NCBI GenBank assembly: GCA_016933255.1
Contig: JAFGBF010000003.1
Location: forward strand, 124,001-188,000
Source of the DNA: Candidatus Krumholzibacteriota bacterium
GTDB lineage: Bacteria > Krumholzibacteriota > Krumholzibacteriia > Krumholzibacteriales > Krumholzibacteriaceae
Reading direction: 5' to 3'
Length of the DNA stretch: 64,000 nt
Under the pieces are notes generated by a model. That model was given only the letters and a program-made list of their open reading frames with translations. It made no database searches and had not been told where the DNA came from. A program made the translations under genes and the position numbers. Of this stretch, positions 27,340 to 36,799 are shown one piece after another. How positions within the stretch are numbered: the stretch's first letter is position 1; each line of letters opens with the position of its first letter.

Positions 27340-27956
27340 GATTCAAGGCAGAACTTTGGGTAAGACTTAAGGTGGCCGATCTTGTAGCCCAGACCGCCTG
27401 GATGACACTGACGGAAAAACTCGATTTTTCTTCGGATCTTCATGGAATCGTACGGTATTCATACTGGGGTTTCGACGCAGAGGGCGAGAGCGCTGAAAAA
27501 GTGATTGAAGATCTTGACAGGGTCGTAAGGCTAGACAGCTCTTTTACAAATCAGAATAAACACCTTTATTTATTAAGGGTGACGGGGGATACGCCCGGGG
27601 CGGATTCTATCACCGCTGGAGACCTTCCTCTCGATAGAGATTACCCTGTTCATGACACGGTCGAAAATGTCGAAGCTGGGAATAAAAGATTCGCGTGTGA
27701 TCTGCTTGTACGTGAGCATAGGAACGACAGGGCTGAGGGATTTGTATCGAGGCTCGAATCGAGGCTCAAAGGGACAAAAGTCTCGGGGATGAAGGTCGGT
27801 GAAGTATGGAGGCTTATTGTGAACGCCTCGGGAGATGAGGATGCCGTGAGGAAAGCCGAAAATATGGCGGTTACCCGTTCACGCAGGGAAGGTGTCCTTT
27901 TGAACCCGCACTATCAGACTTCGGAGTTGGTAGGTATCAGTGTGCCGGAGGAGTAA
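27336..27956 (+). CDS. purS: PurS-like subunit, apparent tandem double-domain form
   Basis: A 206-residue protein in the usual place of purS, between purQ and purF. PurS is normally about 80 residues and forms dimers that bridge PurL and PurQ. Here the second half (about 118-206) has the PurS plan: FACDLLVREHRNDRAEG, then GMKVGEVWRLIVNA, a helix, and LLNPHYQTSELVGI, close to the usual LLaNPxiEdy. The first half (FKAELWVRLKVADLVAQ to NKHLYLLRV) looks like a diverged copy, joined by a linker of about 30 residues. I infer a covalent dimer. An alternative is a PurS domain fused to an unrelated N-terminal domain. It overlaps purQ by 4 bp and sits 14 bp before purF. Confidence 0.72.
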   Translation: MRFKAELWVRLKVADLVAQTAWMTLTEKLDFSSDLHGIVRYSYWGFDAEGESAEKVIEDLDRVVRLDSSFTNQNKHLYLLRVTGDTPGADSITAGDLPLDRDYPVHDTVENVEAGNKRFACDLLVREHRNDRAEGFVSRLESRLKGTKVSGMKVGEVWRLIVNASGDEDAVRKAENMAVTRSRREGVLLNPHYQTSELVGISVPEE

Positions 27957-27970
27957 AAGGAGATGATGTC

Positions 27971-29395
27971 TTGAAAGAGGAATGCGCTGTATTCGGCATA
28001 TTCGGCAGTAAGGAAGCTGCCCAGATGACGTACCTCGGCCTTTATTCACTTCAGCACAGGGGACAGGAATCTTCCGGTATCATAAGCTACGACGGCAAGA
28101 AAATGTATGAACATAAAGCGATGGGCCTGGTATCCAAAGTCTATTCAGACGATATCCTGAAGGAATTGGAGGGTCACGTCGCGATCGGACATAACAGGTA
28201 TTCCACTACAGGGATATCACACGTCGTCAACACTCAGCCCTTTCTGGTCGATTGCAGGTTTGGAAAGATAGCAGTCGCTCATAACGGAAACCTTGTAAAT
28301 GCCGTGGAGCTGCGTACCAGGATGGAGGATGATGGATCGATATTCAGGAGTACTATGGACAGCGAGGTCCTTCTGCATCTTATCGCAAGGAGCCGGGAAG
28401 ACTCGATCGAAAAGATGGTAATAGACGCACTCGGCCAGGTAAAAGGCGCTTACTCACTTCTCTTTTTGACGCAGGGGAAGATAATCGCGGCAAGAGATCC
28501 GAACGGATTCAGGCCGCTATGTCTCGGAAAACTTGGAAATACACATATCATAGCTTCTGAGAGCTGCGCCTTTGATATTATAGGTGCGGCCTATCTTCGC
28601 GAGGTCGAACCTGGAGAGATGATAGTACTTTCTGAAGATGGAATAAAATCGATAAAATTTGCCGCTTCCGCCGAGAGACTTTCGAAATGTATCTTTGAGT
28701 TTATTTATTTTTCCAGGCCGGACAGCAAGGTATTCGGGGAAAATGTCGATAAGGTCAGAAGAAAGCTCGGGAGAAAACTGGCTGAGGAGCATCCCGCAGA
28801 CGCCGATATAGTCATCTCGGTCCCCGATTCGAGCAATACGATTGCGCTTGGGTTTGCCGAAGCGTCGGGGCTTCCTTTTGAGCTTGGACTGATACGAAAC
28901 CATTATGTCGGACGGACCTTCATACAGCCGAAACAGAGGGAAAGAGACTGGGATGTCAGAATAAAATTCAATCCGGTCAAGGGTGTCCTGAGAGGCAAGA
29001 GGATAGTCGTCATCGATGATTCTATCGTCAGAGGCTCAACGATGCGCAAACTGGTCACTCTTATAAGAGAAGCCGGAGCAGCCGAGGTACATCTCAGGAT
29101 AGGGTCGCCTCCGATCACCCACTCATGCTACTATGGAATCGATACTCCGACCCGGTCGGAACTTATTGCTTCGAAAAAATCTGTCCGTGAGATAGAGAAA
29201 TATCTTGGCGTGGAAAGCCTCCACTATCTTTCTGTAAAGGGGCTTCTCGAGTGTGTCGATGACCCTGATAATTACTGCATTACATGCTTCAACGGCGTTT
29301 ATCCGATCCAGCGCGACGGCGATTATTCAAAAGATGTCTTTGATCAGGATATAAAAGACAAGTCCGGCCGCCGCGCCGAGAGGAATTCCGCGTGA
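27971..29395 (+). CDS. purF: Amidophosphoribosyltransferase
   Basis: A 474-residue enzyme for the first step of purine synthesis, making phosphoribosylamine from PRPP and glutamine. The N-terminal Cys nucleophile is in KEECAVFGIFG after a short propeptide. The Ntn domain shows YSLQHRGQESSG and GHNRYSTTG, and the PRPP loop is IVVIDDSIVRGST. Cysteines at about 240, near 390 and in NYCITCFNG match the 4Fe-4S ligands of the Bacillus-type, oxygen-sensitive enzyme. The start is TTG with AAGGAGA upstream. The next gene, tldD, overlaps its stop by 4 bp. Confidence 0.97.
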   Translation: MKEECAVFGIFGSKEAAQMTYLGLYSLQHRGQESSGIISYDGKKMYEHKAMGLVSKVYSDDILKELEGHVAIGHNRYSTTGISHVVNTQPFLVDCRFGKIAVAHNGNLVNAVELRTRMEDDGSIFRSTMDSEVLLHLIARSREDSIEKMVIDALGQVKGAYSLLFLTQGKIIAARDPNGFRPLCLGKLGNTHIIASESCAFDIIGAAYLREVEPGEMIVLSEDGIKSIKFAASAERLSKCIFEFIYFSRPDSKVFGENVDKVRRKLGRKLAEEHPADADIVISVPDSSNTIALGFAEASGLPFELGLIRNHYVGRTFIQPKQRERDWDVRIKFNPVKGVLRGKRIVVIDDSIVRGSTMRKLVTLIREAGAAEVHLRIGSPPITHSCYYGIDTPTRSELIASKKSVREIEKYLGVESLHYLSVKGLLECVDDPDNYCITCFNGVYPIQRDGDYSKDVFDQDIKDKSGRRAERNSA

Positions 29396-30783
29396 TTATC
29401 GAACTTCCCCCTATCGGAGATATCCAGGACGCCCTTCAATCTCTTGTCGACGGCGGAGCTGAATTCGCGGAGCTTTTTTTCGAAGCAAGACTTGTCCATT
29501 CGATACGCTGCGAAGATATGAGGATCGACCAGATGTCCAGCGGCAGGGATGTGGGTTTCGGGCTGAGAGTGATCACGGGAAACAGGACTGCATACGGCTA
29601 TTCCAATATCCTTGAAAAAGAAGAGATCTTCCGCCTGGGCAAAGCGGTTTTGGGAAATCTCGAAAAAGGAGAGGGTTCCTTCAAAGATCCTGGAGAAATG
29701 CTCTCTGGAGTATGCGAGGGGATACTTATCCCGTCAGAGGATGTTTCTCTTGAGGAAAAAATCAAGTTGACGCTTGATTCCGAAAAGATCGCCAGGAGCG
29801 TGAGCAGAGAGATCACCCAGGTCCGGGTAAATTATTCCGATATGGTGCAGGAAGTAAGGATTTTCAACAGCGAAGGTGCGGCTGCAGGAGATGATCGAAG
29901 GCAGATTGTCTTTACAATCCGTTCCATAGCGGCTGATGGCGCAGATATACAGAGCGCCTACAGATCTATAGGAGGCCGCAGAGGATTTGAATTTCTCGAC
30001 GGAGAGACGATCCGCAGCCTTGCCGTTGAAAGCGGAGAGAGCGCGGTACGGACTCTTCATGCCGACAGGGCTCCAGCGGGAGTCATGACTGTCGTACTTG
30101 CCAGTGAAGCGGGCGGGACAATGGTCCATGAAGCGATAGGCCACGGCTTGGAAGGGGATGCCGCTGAAAAGGGTCTATCGATCTACAGCGGCAAAAAAGG
30201 GGAGAAGGTCGCTTCAGAAATGATAACTGTCGTCGATGACGCGACCCTGCAGGGAGCGAGAGGTTCCTACAATTTCGACGATGAGGGAGTGCCGGCCCAG
30301 AAAACCGTTCCGGTCGAGAACGGCGTGCTGAAATGTTATCTCCTCGACAGGAGGATCGCCCGCAAAGAGGGGGTAAGTTCGACCGGAAACGGAAGAAGAC
30401 AGGATTTTCGCCACAGGCCCATAGTAAGGATGAGCAATACAATAATATCCCCGGGAGATCATGAACCGGGGGAGATCATAGAAAGTGTCGGGAATGGACT
30501 CTATGTAGCGCGGATGGGGGGCGGTCAGGTAGATACTTCGAGCGGAGATTTTGTCTTCAAGGTCAATGAAGCCTACCTGATAAAGGATGGAAAGGTCACG
30601 AAACCGGTCAGGGGAGCGACTCTGATCGGAAACGGCCCCTCTGTGCTGGGAGATATCGATATGGTCGGAAGTGATCTCGGGTTCGATATCGGGACCTGCG
30701 GAAAGGATGGTCAGCACGTGCCTGTCTCCGATGCCCAGCCGACGCTGAGGATCCCTGGGATTACAGTCGGCGGAGAAGTCTGA
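29392..30783 (+). CDS. tldD: TldD/PmbA family zinc metallopeptidase, TldD type
   Basis: A 463-residue cytosolic protease subunit. TldD carries the metal site HEAIGH in MVHEAIGHGLEGD, the HExxxH motif. In E. coli, TldD works with TldE (PmbA) on unfolded peptides such as microcin precursors and the CcdA antitoxin. The family C-terminal block GNGPSVLGDIDMVGSD and GKDGQHVPVSDAQPTLRI is clear. No tldE lies in this window. The start is GTG, 4 bp inside purF, so it is translated with the purine genes. Confidence 0.93.
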   Translation: MIIELPPIGDIQDALQSLVDGGAEFAELFFEARLVHSIRCEDMRIDQMSSGRDVGFGLRVITGNRTAYGYSNILEKEEIFRLGKAVLGNLEKGEGSFKDPGEMLSGVCEGILIPSEDVSLEEKIKLTLDSEKIARSVSREITQVRVNYSDMVQEVRIFNSEGAAAGDDRRQIVFTIRSIAADGADIQSAYRSIGGRRGFEFLDGETIRSLAVESGESAVRTLHADRAPAGVMTVVLASEAGGTMVHEAIGHGLEGDAAEKGLSIYSGKKGEKVASEMITVVDDATLQGARGSYNFDDEGVPAQKTVPVENGVLKCYLLDRRIARKEGVSSTGNGRRQDFRHRPIVRMSNTIISPGDHEPGEIIESVGNGLYVARMGGGQVDTSSGDFVFKVNEAYLIKDGKVTKPVRGATLIGNGPSVLGDIDMVGSDLGFDIGTCGKDGQHVPVSDAQPTLRIPGITVGGEV

Positions 30784-30788
30784 ACCGG

Positions 30789-33458
30789 ATGAATAAGATG
30801 ATCGATCACATACCAGCCGGTTCTTATTACGATCTTCTTTTACCTTCGGTAGAGAAGCCCTCAAGATATATCGGCCGTGAATTGAATCTTTCATCGAAGG
30901 GATTTATAGATGGCGGGTTCAATGTCGTGCTGGTTTTTCCCGATCTTTACGAGATCGGGATGTCCCATCAGGGCATAAGGCTGCTCTACGATATTCTCTC
31001 ACGCAAAGAGAGTGCCGGGGTAGAGTTTGTCTTTGCTCCCTGGCCCGATATGGAGAAAAAACTCAGAGAATCGGGGGAGCCTCTCAGGTCGCTGCAGACC
31101 GGGACACCGGTATCGTCCTTTGATCTTGTAGGGATAACCATCCCGTATGAGCTTCACTATACAAATATCCTTACGATACTCGGACTTTCCTCTATTCCTC
31201 TTGAGAGGTCCGACAGGCATGAGAATGATCCTATAGTCATCGCCGGCGGCCCCTGTGCCACGAACCCTCTGCCTATCCTCAATACTCTCGATGCTGTTTT
31301 TGTCGGGGACGGAGAAGAATCTCTGCCGGAAGCGGTCGATCTCCTTGCTGGAATAAAGGCACGCCAGGGGGGGAGGGATGAGGCGAGAAAGGCTCTTGCT
31401 TCAGTCGAAGGCGTATATGTCGATGGAATCTCCGAGTCGATAGTCCCGAGAAAATATCTTCTGGCCGATGGGGATCTTCCCCGCAAGCCGATAGTCCCTT
31501 CAGCAAGCATAGTCCATGAGAGGTTATCGATAGAGATCCTCCGGGGATGTACCAGGGGATGCAGATTCTGTCACGCGGGAATGACATATCGTCCCAGAAG
31601 GGAACGAAGTGTCGATGAGATCACAGAGGCGGTATGTTCCGGCCTTGATGCTTCAGGGTGGGAAGAAGTCTCTCTTCTTTCTCTTTCTACATCGGATTAC
31701 TCGCGGTTCGATGAGCTTGTCCAGCGGATAGGTCCGGAACTTGAGAAACGAAGGGTTTCTCTCGCACTTCCAAGCCTGAGGCCGGAGACGATCTCTTCGT
31801 CGGTATTGTCGGCTTCAGCTATTGTCAGGAAGTCGGGTTTTACCATTGCTCCCGAAGCAGGTACAGAGAGGCTCCGGAGAGTCATCAACAAGGCGATGTC
31901 GGATGATGAGATCATGAGCGCGTGCACCGGTATCCTCGATGCCGGCTGGCAGACCCTGAAACTCTATTTCATGATCGGGCTTCCGACGGAGACAGAGGAT
32001 GATCTCGAAGGAATAGCTTCGCTTGTCGAAAGGATATTGAACATACCCCGGGGGAGAAAAAGGTTTAAGCTCAATATATCTGTTTCTCCGTTTGTTCCCA
32101 GGGTCCAGACCCCTTTTCAGTGGGAAAGACAGTCTTCGATCGAAGAAATTACCGGGAAAGAGGAATATCTCGCAAAGAGGATCAAGCACAGGAACGTCCA
32201 GCTCAGCATGAGAGAACCCAGGATCAGCGCCCTCGAAGGGATATTTGCCAGAGGTTCGGCCGATCTCTGGCCGGTCATCAGGAGTGCGTACGAAAAAGGG
32301 TGCAGGTTTGACGCGTGGAGGGACTATTTTCGATTCGATCTATGGCAGGAGGCTGTAAGAGAACATGGATATTCGATGCAGGGGCTGCTGGAAGGATTTG
32401 ATCCTGAGGCCCGCCTTCCCTGGGAGAGGTTCGGCTCAAGGGTGAGCAGAGGATTCCTCCTCCGCGAGCGGGAAAAAGCTTTTGCAGGCGAGACGACAGA
32501 GGACTGCAGAACGGGGGAATGCACAGGGTGCGGGGCCTGCGTGGACGAAAGCGACTTCGAAGCGGGGAAAGGAGCTTCATCAGAAAACGGGATACCAGAT
32601 GTGGATTCCGATCCGCGGGTTAAGACCGAATCTTCCGGTCAGGAAGACCCTCCTGTGCGATACAGGTGCATTTATTCCAAAACCGGCCTTGCCGGGTATA
32701 TCTCTCACAGGGAGTTCATTAATATTCTGCACAGGGCTCTCAGAAGAAGCGGGCTTCCATTAAGTTACAGCGAAGGATTTCACCCTCTCGCAAAAATATC
32801 CATGGGGCCTTCTCTTGCTGTGGGGATCGAGGGCGAAGAGGAATTTTTCGATATTGAACTTATCTCGGCGGCGGAGGTCGTTCCAGCCCTCTTCGACGAT
32901 CTGTTGCCTGAGGGGATAAGGGTCGTTTCCTGCACGGGGCCTTTCCTGAAAAAAACGGGGAAACTTCCCTCTGAAGCCAGGTATCATTACCGGCTGGGCC
33001 TGGAGGCTGCGGTGAGGGTGACATCTGCTGATTCGGGGACCTCAGACGATACTCTGTTGCCCGATGCCGACCGGATGTGGTATCTTCGCGGAGGAGATGA
33101 TCCTTCTTTATCGGAAGGTGCCGCAAAGGAAGATATTTCGATCGAACTGGCGCCTTCTCGATGGCTGGCTGAAAAGTTGTTGGATCTTTTCGAATCGGGC
33201 AGTAAGATAGTTGATCGAAAGGGAAGAGATCGGTCCTGCATCGGTTGCGGGATCGTTGAAGATATAGACGAAAATACGTTGGATCTCTATATCGGTGCTG
33301 ATGGGTCTCCCGGGATACGGGATATCCTCTCTCACCTCCTCACGGAAAAGGTGGCTGATGTAGTGAGAATAAAACGGAAAAAAATCTTGTATTTGACAAA
33401 TGGCCGGTATATCGGACCTGAAGAAAGGGTCGTCTCTGCCGGTCGGGAAAAGGCATGA
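30789..33458 (+). CDS. TIGR03960 radical SAM protein fused to TIGR03936 (DUF2344) domain
   Basis: An 889-residue protein. The N-terminal part has a B12-binding-like fold region (VVLVFPDLYEIGMSHQGIRL), then the radical SAM core with the cluster motif CTRGCRFC near 255. The last 240 residues are the DUF2344 domain (YSKTGLAGYISHREFI, SYSEGFHPLAKISMG). A Cys-rich linker (CRTGECTGCGACV) joins them, possibly a second metal site. Fused or adjacent pairs next to an RNase E/G gene are common in bacteria, and a role in RNA or ribosome maturation is suspected, not proven. It overlaps rng by 4 bp. Confidence 0.9.
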   Translation: MNKMIDHIPAGSYYDLLLPSVEKPSRYIGRELNLSSKGFIDGGFNVVLVFPDLYEIGMSHQGIRLLYDILSRKESAGVEFVFAPWPDMEKKLRESGEPLRSLQTGTPVSSFDLVGITIPYELHYTNILTILGLSSIPLERSDRHENDPIVIAGGPCATNPLPILNTLDAVFVGDGEESLPEAVDLLAGIKARQGGRDEARKALASVEGVYVDGISESIVPRKYLLADGDLPRKPIVPSASIVHERLSIEILRGCTRGCRFCHAGMTYRPRRERSVDEITEAVCSGLDASGWEEVSLLSLSTSDYSRFDELVQRIGPELEKRRVSLALPSLRPETISSSVLSASAIVRKSGFTIAPEAGTERLRRVINKAMSDDEIMSACTGILDAGWQTLKLYFMIGLPTETEDDLEGIASLVERILNIPRGRKRFKLNISVSPFVPRVQTPFQWERQSSIEEITGKEEYLAKRIKHRNVQLSMREPRISALEGIFARGSADLWPVIRSAYEKGCRFDAWRDYFRFDLWQEAVREHGYSMQGLLEGFDPEARLPWERFGSRVSRGFLLREREKAFAGETTEDCRTGECTGCGACVDESDFEAGKGASSENGIPDVDSDPRVKTESSGQEDPPVRYRCIYSKTGLAGYISHREFINILHRALRRSGLPLSYSEGFHPLAKISMGPSLAVGIEGEEEFFDIELISAAEVVPALFDDLLPEGIRVVSCTGPFLKKTGKLPSEARYHYRLGLEAAVRVTSADSGTSDDTLLPDADRMWYLRGGDDPSLSEGAAKEDISIELAPSRWLAEKLLDLFESGSKIVDRKGRDRSCIGCGIVEDIDENTLDLYIGADGSPGIRDILSHLLTEKVADVVRIKRKKILYLTNGRYIGPEERVVSAGREKA

Positions 33459-34984
33459 AAAAAGAAATAGTAATCAACTACACGAAGGGTGAGGTCAGGA
33501 TCGCTATCCTGGAAGATGACGAACTGGTAGAGTTTTTGATCGAACGCGAGGAAAACAGAAGGACAGTCGGAGGAATATATTCGGGAAAGATCAATGCTGT
33601 AATACCCGGGATTCAGGCTGCGTTCGTCGATATCGGGCAGGAGAAAGCCGCGTTTCTGCATGTCAGCGACGTGGCGACGGGATCTCTGGATCCCGATCTT
33701 CTCGATGACGATGATTATGTTCCGAGTGGAAGAAGAAAACGAAGAGATTTTCCTCCGATCGAATCGCTTCTCAAAAAAGGCCAGGATCTTGTCGTACAGA
33801 TCCGCAAAGAGGCCATAGGGACCAAGGGGCCGAGGATATCGTCGCAGATCTCGCTTCCAGGGCGTTTTGCCGTTCTTATGCCGAATCTTGACCACGTCGG
33901 CGTCAGCAAAAAAATAGAGAACCGCAAGGAGCGGAACAGGCTGCGCGGCATCGTCCGTAAATACCGTCCGAAAGGATCGGCTGTAATCGTCAGGACGGCA
34001 GGGTACGGGGTCGAGGAAGAGCAGCTTCGCGACGACATAAAACAGCTCGATAAAAGATGGAAACAGATCGCGAAGAATATCGAGAAGGCTACTCCTCCCG
34101 CCCTCGTTCACGAGGATGTGGATATCACCGTATTTGCCCTAAGGGATCTGTTTACTGAGGATGTAGACCAGATCACGATAGACAATAAACATGAATATGA
34201 ACGCCTCAAATCATATCTCGATTCGATAGGCGAAAACCTCTCATCGAAAGTGAAGTTCTATAACGATAAAAATCCCATCTTCGATTACTATGAGATAGAA
34301 GATGATATCGAGAAGACTCTGGAAAGCAAAATCTGGGTGCGCAAGGGCGGGTATATAGTGATAGAACATACCGAGGCCCTTGTCTCTATCGATGTCAATA
34401 CGGGAAGGTTTACAGGTAAGAAGAATCAGGAAGATACGATCCTGCAGACGAATCTGATAGCCGCGCGGGAGATCGCCAGGCAGCTGAGGCTGAGGGATAT
34501 CGGGGGCATCATCGTTATCGATTTTATCGATATGGAGCGAGAAGAGAATAGGAAAAAGGTCTATAACGAATTCCGGACCTGCCTGAAAAAAGACCGTTCG
34601 AGGGCGAGGATCTCGCCTATCAGCGACCTGGGCCTGATCGAGGTAAGTCGAAAGAGGGTTCGTCCTAGCCTTTTACACTATTACAGTGATGAATGCCCAT
34701 ATTGTGTCGGCAGCGGGAAGATATTGAGTATCGAATCGATGGCGATGAAGGTGGAACAGTGGATAAGACGCATCGGTTCCCAGAGAAACATCCAGGGTAT
34801 GCAGTTCCGTGTAAATCCCGTTCTCGGCATCTTTCTGAGAGAAGAGAGGGGAGAACATATCCACGAGCTTGCTGACAGCTACAAGATAATAGTCGAGGTT
34901 ATCGACGACCCGAGAATGCACAGAGAGGATTTTCATATCCATTCGCTCGATGGAAAGCGGGACCTGAAGGCAGAGTTTGTCTGA
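33455..34984 (+). CDS. rng: Ribonuclease G/E family endoribonuclease
   Basis: A 509-residue endoribonuclease of RNase G length, without the long RNase E tail. An S1 domain covers about 35-125 (YSGKINAVIPGIQAAFVDIG). The DNase I-like catalytic core has its metal-binding acids in VSIDVNTGRFTGK and GGIIVIDFIDM. The zinc-link motif is DECPYCVGSG. It processes 16S rRNA 5' ends and decays mRNA. It ends the long purine/RNA operon and is followed at about 90 bp by a strong terminator. Confidence 0.95.
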   Translation: MKKEIVINYTKGEVRIAILEDDELVEFLIEREENRRTVGGIYSGKINAVIPGIQAAFVDIGQEKAAFLHVSDVATGSLDPDLLDDDDYVPSGRRKRRDFPPIESLLKKGQDLVVQIRKEAIGTKGPRISSQISLPGRFAVLMPNLDHVGVSKKIENRKERNRLRGIVRKYRPKGSAVIVRTAGYGVEEEQLRDDIKQLDKRWKQIAKNIEKATPPALVHEDVDITVFALRDLFTEDVDQITIDNKHEYERLKSYLDSIGENLSSKVKFYNDKNPIFDYYEIEDDIEKTLESKIWVRKGGYIVIEHTEALVSIDVNTGRFTGKKNQEDTILQTNLIAAREIARQLRLRDIGGIIVIDFIDMEREENRKKVYNEFRTCLKKDRSRARISPISDLGLIEVSRKRVRPSLLHYYSDECPYCVGSGKILSIESMAMKVEQWIRRIGSQRNIQGMQFRVNPVLGIFLREERGEHIHELADSYKIIVEVIDDPRMHREDFHIHSLDGKRDLKAEFV

Positions 34985-35072
34985 CGAAGAATGCCGGCCG
35001 GTCCCTGGATCGTCGGATTGATTCGGGCCGGGAGTGCGGCCTTGCAGATTCACAGGCGGTAATTAAGAAAGC

Positions 35073-35107
35073 AAAACGGTGGAGATCTTCAGGTCTCCAC
35101 CGTTTTT
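35073..35107 (+). terminator. Rho-independent terminator after rng
   Basis: A perfect GC-rich stem: AAAACGGTGGAGATC pairs with GGTCTCCACCGTTTT around a short TTCA loop, followed by T residues. The stem is also flanked by A/T runs on the other side, so it may stop the convergent beta-barrel gene transcript as well. Confidence 0.85.
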
Positions 35108-35152
35108 ATGTCGTTTTCTATATTCTCTTATCTGATACAGAGACGGTATCTT

Positions 35153-35716
35153 CTAAAAAGCGACTCCGCCCCTCATTATGAAACCAGGACCGTACGACAT
35201 TTCGAAATCATCGTTACCCCCGGTCGGAGATCCGGTTATCCCGATCATCGCCAGCCAGTTGATGCCGTTCTCCATCGGGAATATCGCTTCTACAGTACCA
35301 TGAATGATGAAAAACCCCGCTGAATCGACATAGTCGTTGGAACTGAGAGCCCCGTAGCATAAACCGAATCCCGGACGGAAGATTATGTTGGTATTTTCCG
35401 GTTTTATCCAGGCCTTAAGGCTGAATCCAAATTCGAACATAGTCGATGAAGCGTCCTCGTAGCCGAAATTGCTGATATTTGTCAACAGTCCGCCCGAGAT
35501 CTTGGGGCCGAGCTTGTAATCAAGCCCGGCGCTGAGGCTGTAGCTCATGTCTGTATCTGCATCGTAATCGTCGACCCAGAAAGTCCCAGGGCTAATGAAA
35601 CCTGCCTGGAAGTTGAAAGTCGTTGTCTTTTCCATGAATTCTTCTGCGAGTGACGCGGAGGCCCAAAGCACAGAAAGAACCATAACCAGAACACATGCGC
35701 GCAAAACCTTTGACAT
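35153..35716 (-). CDS. Small outer-membrane beta-barrel protein
   Basis: A 187-residue protein with a clear signal peptide (about 1-24, ending SLAEE). The mature part has alternating polar and aromatic strands (FNFQAGFISPG, YSLSAGLDYKLG, FRPGFGLCYGAL) and ends in ...RGGVAF, where a terminal Phe is the usual signal for BAM-assisted insertion. No enzymatic motif is visible and the function is unknown. GGGAGGG precedes the ATG, and a good promoter lies just upstream. The gene faces the rng terminator. Confidence 0.75.
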   Translation of the reverse strand: MSKVLRACVLVMVLSVLWASASLAEEFMEKTTTFNFQAGFISPGTFWVDDYDADTDMSYSLSAGLDYKLGPKISGGLLTNISNFGYEDASSTMFEFGFSLKAWIKPENTNIIFRPGFGLCYGALSSNDYVDSAGFFIIHGTVEAIFPMENGINWLAMIGITGSPTGGNDDFEMSYGPGFIMRGGVAF

Positions 35717-35756
35717 ACAGCCCTCCCATGAAAAGGAAAAATGACCCAGTCGCCGA

Positions 35757-35786
35757 AGTGTATGTGGCTCTTCGTAATTCTGTCAA
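35757..35786 (-). promoter_or_regulatory. Sigma70-like promoter for the beta-barrel gene
   Basis: On the minus strand TTGACA (35786-35781) and TACACT (35762-35757) are 18 bp apart. Transcription would start near 35750, giving a leader of about 35 nt. Confidence 0.55.
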
Positions 35787-35937
35787 GAAAGAACAGGATT
35801 ATTTTGTTTCTCAATAATTATTTGCTGGAATTGTTTTCTCATCACGGCAATAGTGGTATTTATATTCGGGATGAAGGTTCTTTCGCAATGGACCGCCGGC
35901 ATGGCGGAGATAATGCAGATGGAGGGCTATTGAACAG

Positions 35938-36786
35938 ATGCGGCTGAAAATCCAGGTATTAGCGGCAGTAATGTTTGTCCTGGCGATATCGGTCTGGGGT
36001 TCTATCAGGCCTTCAGGCGATCGACGCTGGGCCGATGATCAGGCGAGGTCTGTTTCGGTGAGTTTCAACGATTCATCAGTTACGATCGAAAATGCGAGAC
36101 ACTTCGACCACTGTCCGGAAAACGGAGGAAAAGCTGTCCAGCGCTGGGGGATAGACCGATATAATCTGTCCGATCTTCATAGCGTCTGGCTGATCATTTC
36201 TCTTTTCGACCGCGACAGGCGCGGACCCGCACACCCCTTTTTAAGTTTTCAATTTGGAGATACTTCTTTTGTCGCGGTATCGGTCGAGGCACGACGCGAA
36301 TCTCACGAATCATATTCAATATGGAAAGGAATGATTAAGAGATTTGAACTTGTATATATAATCACCGATGAACGTGATATTGTGAAACTGCGCGCGATCT
36401 GCCGCGATGACGCTGTTTATATCTACCCGATAAGTGCTTCTCCCGAAAAAGTCCGAAAGTTATTTGTAGATATCCTTGAAAGAGCAGTTCAGCTCGGGAA
36501 AGACCCTGAATTTTACAATACGATCTGGAACAACTGCACGACGAACGTGCTTGACCATGCCAACGCAGTGGCTTCCGAGAAGATTCCAGGGGGATTGTAT
36601 TTGATCCTGCCCGGGTATTGCGATAAAGTGGCGCTCTCTCAGGGATTGATCGATGAAGAAGGGCCGCTTGACGAAGTGCGGAAGCGGTTCATGGTAAATG
36701 ACAGGGTGAGAAAATACGCGGATAACCCTGAGTTTTCAGTTATGATCAGGCAGACAGGATCAGATCCCGATCAACCCGCTCCCTGA
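35938..36786 (+). CDS. DUF4105-type exported protein (Lnb-like)
   Basis: A 282-residue protein with an N-terminal signal or anchor helix (about 5-22). The rest matches the DUF4105 pattern: RRWADDQ, an AHPFLSFQFGDTSFVAVSVEAR block, ELVYIITDERD, and FYNTIWNNCTTNVL. In Bacteroides a DUF4105 protein, Lnb, carries lipoprotein N-acyltransferase activity, and a His/Cys pair is thought to be catalytic. The His in AHPFLSF and the Cys in NNCTTN are candidates here. Whether this short form has that activity is inference. No ideal ribosome site is seen close to the ATG; GGAGG lies about 14 nt before it. Confidence 0.72.
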   Translation: MRLKIQVLAAVMFVLAISVWGSIRPSGDRRWADDQARSVSVSFNDSSVTIENARHFDHCPENGGKAVQRWGIDRYNLSDLHSVWLIISLFDRDRRGPAHPFLSFQFGDTSFVAVSVEARRESHESYSIWKGMIKRFELVYIITDERDIVKLRAICRDDAVYIYPISASPEKVRKLFVDILERAVQLGKDPEFYNTIWNNCTTNVLDHANAVASEKIPGGLYLILPGYCDKVALSQGLIDEEGPLDEVRKRFMVNDRVRKYADNPEFSVMIRQTGSDPDQPAP

Positions 36787-36799
36787 GGCCGTTATACGA

